A stretch of DNA of 33,159 nucleotides from an uncultured Lentisphaeria bacterium (GTDB taxonomy: Bacteria > Verrucomicrobiota > Lentisphaeria > JABSQK01 > CAJWLW01). Positions 7,938 to 14,113 of the stretch are shown here, in pieces. The translations under genes were made by a program, and so were the position numbers. Under the pieces are notes generated by a model. The model did not search any database and had not been told where the DNA came from. It saw only the letters and a program-made list of their open reading frames with translations. The DNA lies in the NCBI GenBank assembly GCA_913042885.1, contig CAJWLW010000018.1:1-33159 (forward strand), written 5' to 3'. Numbering within the stretch: the stretch's first letter is position 1; every line of letters starts with the position of its first letter.

Positions 7938-8780
7938 TTACGCCAGTCCCAGGAGATCGAGTGAATCGCGGTGTATAATGGCCTCGATCCCGTTTGCAGG
8001 AATCCTGGGCATGCCGGTGCCGGCCATCACGTCATTGATGCCGTGCAGGGCGTTAATTGTGTCATCGACGGAGGCGAACGGCCAGTCCGTTGCGAACAGC
8101 AACTTGTGAAGCAGATTGGATTCATGGAATGCGGCCAGGGCTTGATAAGCCCACCATGGCCGGATCGGCAGGGGTGAAATATCCGCGAACACGTTGCGAT
8201 GTTTGCGCGCCATGACCATCGCATCGGCGAACCAGGGTAGGCCGATGTGCGCCAGTATGATCTTCAGCTCGGGAAACTCGCGGGCCACCGGGTCATAGAG
8301 AAGCGGGTTGGCCCACTCCATGGGGGTGCTGGGGATGCAATGTAAGGCTGCGTGAGTGAGGATCGGCAACCCCAGTTCCGCCGCCCGGCGATGGACGCGC
8401 CGGGCCTCGGGCCCGCGCGGATCATAGTTCTGGTATACCGGGCTCATTTTGATGCCTTTCAGGTCCAAATCACCGGCACTGCGATCGATTTCCTCGAGCG
8501 CCCCGGGCTCGTTGGGATCGATCGACATGAAGCCGATGATCTTGTCCGAATGGGCCCGGGCATAGGCCGCGATGTCGTCGTTGGGTGTGCACATCTGCAG
8601 CGCCTTGGAGTTGATGCCGAACACGATTGCCCTGTCGACGGCGGACATGGCGGCCTGATGCCGTTCGGCCGTACAGTCCAGGTCCATTCCGCTACCGTCA
8701 TAGGCCTGGTCGACCACCTCACAAAACACGGGCCCCCACTGCTCCCGCGTCGACAAATGCGTGTGAACGTCAACGATCAC
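7938..8780 (-). CDS. Amidohydrolase family 2 (TIM-barrel metal hydrolase)
   Basis: A 280-residue protein starting with GTG at 8780, six bases after a strong GGAGGT. It has the metal-dependent amidohydrolase features: His6 and His8 in IVDVHTHLS, His143 in PILTHAALHC, His178 in KIILAHIGLPWF and Asp232 in LLFATDWPF. This is the pattern of PF04909 (amidohydrolase 2), whose members hydrolyse lactones and amides or decarboxylate carboxylic acids; sugar-lactone hydrolases such as fuconolactonase-type enzymes belong here. In this glycan-related setting a sugar-lactonase role is a reasonable guess only. Cytoplasmic, first gene of a two-gene unit with the sialidase-like protein. Confidence 0.87.
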   Translation of the reverse strand: MIVDVHTHLSTREQWGPVFCEVVDQAYDGSGMDLDCTAERHQAAMSAVDRAIVFGINSKALQMCTPNDDIAAYARAHSDKIIGFMSIDPNEPGALEEIDRSAGDLDLKGIKMSPVYQNYDPRGPEARRVHRRAAELGLPILTHAALHCIPSTPMEWANPLLYDPVAREFPELKIILAHIGLPWFADAMVMARKHRNVFADISPLPIRPWWAYQALAAFHESNLLHKLLFATDWPFASVDDTINALHGINDVMAGTGMPRIPANGIEAIIHRDSLDLLGLA

Positions 8781-8897
8781 CGATCAACCTCCATTGATTT
8801 CAAATCCGATTCTTTTCACCGACCGAGATACGCCTGTATCTACGCTAACACCGTTGCCGTGGCCATCAAGCGTGGCTGTACACAGTTACATTTGCTA

Positions 8898-8917
8898 AAA
8901 GCGGACATCGCCCGCAA
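8898..8917 (+). promoter_or_regulatory. Candidate operator, copy 1 of a 20-bp dispersed motif
   Basis: AAAGCGGACATCGCCCGCAA occurs here in the gap between the divergent amidohydrolase and clan-D glycosidase genes. It differs at one base from a copy on the minus strand at 24276-24295 in another divergent gap. The core GCGGAC...GCCCGC is an imperfect inverted repeat, which suits a dimeric repressor site. The function is inferred only from position and recurrence. Confidence 0.35.
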
Positions 8918-8943
8918 GCCATTTATATTGTATCATGAGTATA

Positions 8944-9012
8944 GGACGAATGGGAAGCATGGGAAGTATGTCTTTGATTCCTCCCCATGACTCCCATATT
9001 TCCCATTCCTCC
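8944..9012. repeat. Imperfect 27-bp inverted repeat built of 9-base TGGGA units
   Basis: Arms 8944-8970 and 8986-9012 pair at about 21 of 27 positions around a 15-base loop. Each arm has a 9-base period: ATGGGAAGC-ATGGGAAGT on the left, CCCATGACT-CCCATATTT-CCCATTCCT-CCC on the right. It is non-coding and lies 5' of the glycosidase at 9069. It could be a repetitive extragenic element or an RNA hairpin in the leader of that gene. Confidence 0.6.
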
Positions 9013-9068
9013 CAAAGATTTTCTTGTTTTTCTGACAGACGCTGGGGAATAAGGGCGCGCAACAACCA

Positions 9069-9992
9069 ATGAAACAGTTTCACCTAGATGCCGGGAATGG
9101 TGCGTACCGCATCGTTCATGATGTTCTGGTCATGCATGCCGGCCAAGAACCCATCGGGACCTTTCGATTGTCGCCACTGTTTGACGGGAAGTCGGCAGTG
9201 CTGGCGCCATGGACCGAGTCCGGCGGGGAATACAGTGCACCGATCAAGGGACAGGCTGCCTCCGTGCACCTGGCTGTCCGCAGCGGCTGTCTGGCCTATT
9301 GGATCGAGGGCGACTTCGAGTATATCGAGCGCTTAACCTATCTGCCCGGCTCCGAGCTCTGCTGCTGCAATTGGCAATCCTATGTCTCCGATGAGCATGA
9401 CCGAACATGGCCGATGCAGGCGGACAGGGAGATTACCGTGGCCGCCACGGTTGATCCTGACAAGCAAAGGTGTCAGGCTGATCCAGGTGACAATCCACCG
9501 ACCTGGATGCTCTGTTCTCAGCCCAGAACGGTTTCCTTTGAAATCCGCGACGGCGAATGGATCGGGTTCTCGATCCCCGGCCCGCTGCCCGTCGGCGCGA
9601 CGCGGTTCATTGTCGACGACGAGCGATTCTCGATTGTCTTCGATTCGGTCTGCGGCGGCACCCGAGGTGGGAGCCTGCCTGCGGTTTACTTCGTCACGGC
9701 GCTGACCGATGCGTATGCGGTCCTCGACGCGCATCTGGCAATCTCGCGAGATCTTGGCCTGGTGCGCGAGGACAAACCGTATTACGCCTGGTGGTCGAGG
9801 CCGATGTACGACACCTGGGGGCAGCAGCTTCTTTACGGGAACCCATGTTCGGCTGCAAACACACCGCTCACCCAAACGAATGTCAGCGACTGGGTGCGGG
9901 ACCTCGAGGACAAGTCCGGCATAAGCGATTTCACGGTGTGTATCGACGTGGGATGGTTCGAGCATTACGGTGATTTCAAAGCCGGCGCGTGA
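9069..9992 (+). CDS. N-terminal half of GH31/GH36-like glycosidase, cut by TGA
   Basis: This 307-residue reading frame starts at ATG 9069 and stops at TGA 9990-9992, but the same frame continues at once as the C-terminal half (10011-11111). Residues 1 to about 240 are beta-rich (PLFDGKSAVLAPWTESG, YWIEGDFEYIERLTYLPGSE), like the N-terminal sandwich of clan-D alpha-galactosidase-type enzymes. YYAWWSRPMYDTWGQQ marks the barrel entry, and FTVCIDVGWFEHYGDFKAG is the first barrel strand with the IDxGWF motif. A glycosidase cut there cannot be active unless the halves associate or the stop is read through. Reading TGA as Trp (TGG with one change) gives a natural-looking KAGAWLGGTAGLRALTD. No signal peptide; the ribosome binding site is weak. 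Confidence 0.7.
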   Translation: MKQFHLDAGNGAYRIVHDVLVMHAGQEPIGTFRLSPLFDGKSAVLAPWTESGGEYSAPIKGQAASVHLAVRSGCLAYWIEGDFEYIERLTYLPGSELCCCNWQSYVSDEHDRTWPMQADREITVAATVDPDKQRCQADPGDNPPTWMLCSQPRTVSFEIRDGEWIGFSIPGPLPVGATRFIVDDERFSIVFDSVCGGTRGGSLPAVYFVTALTDAYAVLDAHLAISRDLGLVREDKPYYAWWSRPMYDTWGQQLLYGNPCSAANTPLTQTNVSDWVRDLEDKSGISDFTVCIDVGWFEHYGDFKAGA

Positions 9993-10010
9993 CTGGGCGG
10001 CACGGCAGGG

Positions 10011-11111
10011 TTGCGCGCCCTGACAGACGATCTGCACGGCGGCGGCCATAAAGTGATACTCTGGTTCTGCCCGTACATGGTTTCATCTGAATCGGAGCTC
10101 GCCGCCTCGATTCCGGAATGCATGGTGAGGGACAGAGACGGCAATCTCGTCACCACGCATCTGTATCAGCTTGTGGATGACAACTGTGACAAGAGCCTGA
10201 TCGGCAATCAGAACGGCTTCCTCGATTACAGTCTGCCGGCGGTAAGAGAGCACATGAAGGCGGTGATACGATACTGCCTCTCACCTGAGCCCGGCTGTCT
10301 TGACGCCGACGGATTCAAGTTCGATTTCAACCATCAGACGCCACACCCCGGCCGCCACACCCTGTACGACACATCCTGGGCCGCGGGCGACCAGATGTGG
10401 CATGCGGTGGCGAGACTCACCCACGAGCGCGTTCACGAGGTAAAGGCGGATGCGCTGATTACCTGCGGCGTGAGTGATGTCTATCTGCAACCATACGTGG
10501 ACATGGTGCGGTTGGGCGATTCGTTCGTCGACAGTCCGTTGCACTGGTTCAGGCGGGCGCGCCTGATCTCGAAGCTCTTCCCCGGTACTTTGATTGACAG
10601 CGATACGTGGTACATGACCCGCAGCAAAGCGTTGCAGTACTGGCCCTGTTCAGCGGTGTACGGGGTGCCGTCGTTCATGCAGCTCGTCCAGTTCGACGAC
10701 GGCGGCGGCCGGCTGACGGCGGCCGATCACAGCCGCCTCCGCGCCATCTGGCATCTGGTGGAAGCCAATCCGATCGAGCCGGACATGGCGTTTTGCGTTG
10801 ACCCGGAGAACGGTGTTTTCGAGCGGAAATACACGTCGGGCCCCTTGACCGGGTTTTATGCTGCGCTTGCCGTTGACAACCACTGCCTGGTGATCTACAA
10901 CATAGATGAAGCGCTGCTCGCCGCTACCCGGGATATGGAAGTCACCATCCCGCTGCCGGCAGACTGCCGGATCGAGAAGGTCGAATGCGTTTGGGTCAGC
11001 GGGAAGACGGAGAGCGTTGACGCCCAGGCATCTGGAAACGGCCTGACTCTGCGGGTCAGCGATGCCGGCACTGGTATTCTGCACTACAGGATTCGCTACA
11101 CCCTGAAATAG
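10011..11111 (+). CDS. C-terminal half of GH31/GH36-like glycosidase with nucleophile motif
   Basis: This 366-residue frame is in phase with 9069-9992, with only the TGA between them. Its nominal TTG start at 10011 follows AGGG, so reinitiation is conceivable but not convincing. It contains most of the TIM barrel: GGHKVILWFCPYM, CLDADGFKFDFNH with the expected nucleophile Asp105, VDMVRLGDSFVDSP and IDSDTWYMTRS, whose Asp196 or Asp198 could be the acid/base. A C-terminal beta-sandwich (RIEKVECVWVSGKTE to the end) closes it. Family knowledge: clan-D enzymes retain configuration and hydrolyse alpha-galactosides or alpha-glucosides and related sugars; the exact sugar is unknown. It ends 18 bases before the convergent propeller gene. 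Confidence 0.72.
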   Translation: MRALTDDLHGGGHKVILWFCPYMVSSESELAASIPECMVRDRDGNLVTTHLYQLVDDNCDKSLIGNQNGFLDYSLPAVREHMKAVIRYCLSPEPGCLDADGFKFDFNHQTPHPGRHTLYDTSWAAGDQMWHAVARLTHERVHEVKADALITCGVSDVYLQPYVDMVRLGDSFVDSPLHWFRRARLISKLFPGTLIDSDTWYMTRSKALQYWPCSAVYGVPSFMQLVQFDDGGGRLTAADHSRLRAIWHLVEANPIEPDMAFCVDPENGVFERKYTSGPLTGFYAALAVDNHCLVIYNIDEALLAATRDMEVTIPLPADCRIEKVECVWVSGKTESVDAQASGNGLTLRVSDAGTGILHYRIRYTLK

Positions 11112-11129
11112 CCCCTGAACTAGCCCCGC

Positions 11130-12503
11130 TCAAGCTTCAGTTAGCCGAAACGAGAACAGCTCCGCATTCCTCAAGAAGAACCGTAACTTGCGATACGGCG
11201 TCGTTTTCTTCCATGGGAAAACGGTGTCGCCGCCGAATTCCGGGCGGGCGGCTGGCAGTTCGCTCTCGCCCTGCCAGGTCACCTTGTGCGAGACACTGTC
11301 GCCGGTAAAAACATCACACGCCTGACGGCTGCGTCCAGGCATCAACTCGTCGAAGTGATCAAGGACCTCGGCGAGGATGTAGCCGTCTTTCCCGCAGCGG
11401 CCATTGATGACCAGACTCGTGCCGGTTGAAAGAAACGGCCGCGTCACCAGCAGGCCTTCGCGGAGCGCACCGGAGCTTACGGACACAAAGCCGTCCTTGC
11501 GCAGACGGGCGAGTCCCAGACCGAATTGGGTCAGGTTGCGATCATGGACCTCGGGATGATCCATCCCTTCCCGCGGCCCCCAGATGAAGTAGTCGTGATG
11601 ACAGTTCGCACCGCCGTAGTAGATGAAGAGCTCATCCCCGACCTCGATAACCGACGACGTCATGGCGATATTATGCTGGTCCCACTCACCCGGCGCGCCG
11701 AGCGTCAGCCATGGTTGCCGCTTGTTGACATGATGCCACTGTTTGCGGTCGCGGCTGATCACCAGCTGCACGTCGATCTCATTAAGGACTCGGTGAAACA
11801 CACTGAGAAAGCCCACGTAAAAACTACCGAACTGGTCATACACCATTCCGTAAAACCCATCGTCGAGATTGTCCTCTTCGTGATCGGGACAAACCACCAG
11901 GTACGGCTGACTCCAATGCAGCAAATCAAAGCTTTCCGAAAACCAGATGCGACGCCGGTTCTGTCTGCTGAAATCGTGCGGATACCGCGGCCCCGGATTC
12001 ACCGGACCGATGGGGTTGCGAGGGCTGAGACACGGGTGGCCCTGGTGCCAATGCCGGCAGTTGGCTACAAAACAGCGGGCGCTATGGTCATAATGCAGCA
12101 TCGACGCATCGCCCATGGATGCGCCGAGCGTGCCGAATGCCGGCCGCTGCTCGTCGACCGTCCAATGAATCCCATCGGGGGAATAGGCCGCCCGAATCTC
12201 GCCCTGGAACGGCGGGTAATGGGAAAAAAGACCGACAAATCGTCTGGCGTCATCCGACGGAAACGGGTCTTCGATGACATTGAGTGAATGCGCGTGATCA
12301 ACGCCGTTGGCGCCGCCGAGAACGACATTGGTCTTACAGCCGTCCTCGATCACGATGTCCAGCTCCGGCTTTTCCCAGGTCACGCCGTCTTCGCTGACGG
12401 CATAGCACTGTCGTGCTTCGACCAGCGAGTCCTTCGGATCATGATCGATCAGGTCTTCGTACCAGCATTTGAAAAGACCGTCGCGTGAGTCACGCCGGAC
12501 CAC
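11130..12503 (-). CDS. Five-bladed beta-propeller glycosidase-like protein (main part)
   Basis: A 457-codon frame that forms the bulk of a gene whose N-terminal piece lies at 12449-12700 in another frame. The fold resembles GH32/GH43/GH68-type five-bladed propellers: GLFKCWYEDLI, CYAVSEDGVTWEKPEL, AAYSPDGIHWTV, WFSESFDLLHWSQP, LVISRDRKQWHHV and ELFIYYGGANCHHDY are the repeated W/Y-rich blade strands. A C-terminal beta-sandwich begins near VSSGALREGLLVTRPF. Proteins of this kind in environmental planctomycete-like genomes are often annotated as hypothetical or as GH32-like; catalytic acids cannot be assigned. No signal peptide is visible. It converges with the clan-D glycosidase at 11111 with an 18-base gap. 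Confidence 0.65.
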   Translation of the reverse strand: MVRRDSRDGLFKCWYEDLIDHDPKDSLVEARQCYAVSEDGVTWEKPELDIVIEDGCKTNVVLGGANGVDHAHSLNVIEDPFPSDDARRFVGLFSHYPPFQGEIRAAYSPDGIHWTVDEQRPAFGTLGASMGDASMLHYDHSARCFVANCRHWHQGHPCLSPRNPIGPVNPGPRYPHDFSRQNRRRIWFSESFDLLHWSQPYLVVCPDHEEDNLDDGFYGMVYDQFGSFYVGFLSVFHRVLNEIDVQLVISRDRKQWHHVNKRQPWLTLGAPGEWDQHNIAMTSSVIEVGDELFIYYGGANCHHDYFIWGPREGMDHPEVHDRNLTQFGLGLARLRKDGFVSVSSGALREGLLVTRPFLSTGTSLVINGRCGKDGYILAEVLDHFDELMPGRSRQACDVFTGDSVSHKVTWQGESELPAARPEFGGDTVFPWKKTTPYRKLRFFLRNAELFSFRLTEA

Positions 12504-12700
12504 GTGATTGGCGCTTTAGTGTAAAGGCGTTGCTCCCATGGCCGGTCCTGTTTGATCAGCGGGTTTGCCGGGTCTTTGCGCGGCTGATGAAAGGTCTTGG
12601 TGATCTCCTGGCAGGCCTCGATGATTGCGTTATCCAGAAACAGCTGAGGCGTCTCACCGATTACCATCATCGTGCTGTCGAGGTGGTCTGTTGTTGACAT
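12449..12700 (-). CDS. N-terminal piece of the propeller gene, out of frame
   Basis: This 83-residue frame starts at ATG 12700 with AGGGGA nine bases upstream. It reads GETPQLFLDNAIIEACQEI, KTFHQPRKDPANPLI, then DRPWEQRLYTK, the usual opening of this propeller family (a device strand, then HQP...NP...PWE). If one A is added to the AAA triplet at 12515-12517, the text becomes LYTKSANHVVRRDSRDGLFK and joins the 11130-12503 frame perfectly. The residues after the shift (APITWSGVTHATVFSN) are out of frame. One deletion in a homopolymer is equally compatible with a real mutation and a base-calling error. Restored, the protein is about 523 residues. Confidence 0.65.
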   Translation of the reverse strand: MSTTDHLDSTMMVIGETPQLFLDNAIIEACQEITKTFHQPRKDPANPLIKQDRPWEQRLYTKAPITWSGVTHATVFSNAGTKT

Positions 12701-12807
12701 GGCGTTGTTCCCCTGTTCAAGTAAGTGTGTCGAATCGGTCGCCTACAGTACAGTAACCATGATTATTCATGGTACAAAATGACCCGAGAGCAAGGAGATA
12801 TCCCAGT
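12701..12807. promoter_or_regulatory. Divergent promoter region with ACCATGA/TCATGGT palindrome
   Basis: A 107-base gap between the leftward propeller gene and the rightward oxidoreductase. It contains ACCATGA-TTAT-TCATGGT at 12756-12773, a perfect 7-bp inverted repeat with a 4-base spacer, a typical size for a dimeric repressor or activator site. AAGGAG at 12792-12797 is the ribosome binding site for ATG 12808. No regulator gene is present in the window to match it. Confidence 0.4.
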
Positions 12808-13989
12808 ATGAGCATTCGCATCGGGATATGCGGAGTTGGCGCATTCGCGGGTCGCTTCATTCCCCTGTTCAAGCATCATCCGGAGGTGGAGAACGTCGTC
12901 CTATGCGACCTGGATGCACAAAAGCTGGATGACAAGTGCGCGCAGTTCGACATCAGCGATCGATGCCCTTCACTGGATGATCTCTGTGCAACGAATGTGG
13001 ATGCGATCGCGATTATTACGCAGCATCATCTGCATGGGCCGCAGGCCGTCCAGGCACTGCGAGCCGGGAAGCATGTCTATTCAGCCGTGCCAGCCGCACT
13101 TTCTGTGGAAGAGATGTCAGCCCTGGTGTGCGCGGTTGAAGAAACGGGCAAAACGTACATGGTGGGGGAGACCAGCTACTACTATCCATGCGCCATCTAT
13201 TGTCGTCAACAATATCGGAACGGCGCGTTCGGGGATATCGTGTATGCGGAAGGTGAATACTACCATGACTATAACCATGGCCTGATCGACGTCCTCCAAC
13301 GTCGGCACGGTCCACAGTGGCGGCGCTATGCAAACTGGCCGCCCTTTTTCTACCCGACTCATTCGGTCAGCATGGTGGTTTCTGTAACCGGTGCCTACGC
13401 AACACAGGTATCGGCCATGGGCGTAACCGACAGAGATCCCGACGGTCTCTTTCACCAGGTCGATCAGATTTACGACAACCATTTCAGTAACGAGAGCATG
13501 TTGTGCCGGATGTCGGATGGCAGCGTGGCCCGATTCAACGAATTCCGCAGGATCGGGCACCCGGGCACCGAGCGCTTGAGCATGCACGGCACGAAAGCAT
13601 CCTACGAGGAACAGACCGGAAGCCAAGTGTGGGTAACACGGAATCCGGAAGAAACACGGGACTTGACAGCCGAGCTGATCTGCCGGGACCTTGCGGTTGA
13701 CGCGGACAGTGAGATGGCGACGATATCCGGCGGCGGCACGCACAAGGGTGTGTCCAGTGTGCATCCCATTGGCAACCTGCCGAAAGAATTTATTGGCCTG
13801 CCAAACGGGCATTCCGGGTCGCACCATTTCCTGGCGCATGATTTCGTCGCTGCCTGTGTGACTGGCACAACACCACCGAACAATGTCTGGGTCGCAGCTC
13901 GCTACCTGGTGCCCGGGCTCATCGCGCACGAATCCGCATTAAAGGGCGGCGTGTTGATGGATGTTCCCGACTTTGGCGATCCGCGCTAG
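12808..13989 (+). CDS. Gfo/Idh/MocA family oxidoreductase lacking the EKP lysine
   Basis: A 393-residue protein starting at ATG 12808 (MSIRIGICGVG), ten bases after AAGGAG; an upstream ATG at 12769 is unlikely because it lies inside the palindrome. The N-terminal Rossmann fold has GICGVGAFAGRF (residues 6-17), for NAD(P) binding, and an acidic residue after the second strand (CDLDAQ). In most family members GKHV is followed by EKP, whose lysine helps catalysis; here the text is GKHVYSAVPAALSVEEM (87-103), without that lysine. The C-terminal domain (YYYPCAIYCRQQYR, PTHSVSMVVSVTG) is of normal size. It probably acts on a sugar or sugar acid, or has diverged. Cytoplasmic, monocistronic. Confidence 0.85.
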   Translation: MSIRIGICGVGAFAGRFIPLFKHHPEVENVVLCDLDAQKLDDKCAQFDISDRCPSLDDLCATNVDAIAIITQHHLHGPQAVQALRAGKHVYSAVPAALSVEEMSALVCAVEETGKTYMVGETSYYYPCAIYCRQQYRNGAFGDIVYAEGEYYHDYNHGLIDVLQRRHGPQWRRYANWPPFFYPTHSVSMVVSVTGAYATQVSAMGVTDRDPDGLFHQVDQIYDNHFSNESMLCRMSDGSVARFNEFRRIGHPGTERLSMHGTKASYEEQTGSQVWVTRNPEETRDLTAELICRDLAVDADSEMATISGGGTHKGVSSVHPIGNLPKEFIGLPNGHSGSHHFLAHDFVAACVTGTTPPNNVWVAARYLVPGLIAHESALKGGVLMDVPDFGDPR

Positions 13990-14113
13990 TAGTCTGTCCA
14001 GCTCCCATTCACCCAACTACCCATCTACCCGTTTCCTATGGGATGACTGTGTTTTGAATTTGCTTCGGATTTCGGATTTCGAATTTCAAGTTTCCAGTCT
14101 CAAGTTTCAAGTC
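13990..14113. repeat. Low-complexity intergenic repeats
   Basis: Two types follow each other. 14009-14031 has CCC-rich units of about 8-9 bases (CCCATTCA, CCCAACTA, CCCATCTA, CCC). 14061-14113 has TTTC units of about 7 bases (GGATTTC, GGATTTC, GAATTTC, then AAGTTTC and AGTCTC variants); read as protein it gives the RISDFEFQVSSLKFQVS pattern often seen in false ORFs of planctomycete-like genomes. The tract lies between convergent genes and touches the stop codon of the 14114 gene. No clear terminator hairpin. Confidence 0.6.

Noticed and set aside
9990..9992. Selenocysteine or general UGA recoding
   Set aside because: Other genes here end at TGA, the family has no selenocysteine members known to me, and the only downstream stem (GGGCG/CGCCC with a 16-base loop) is weak.
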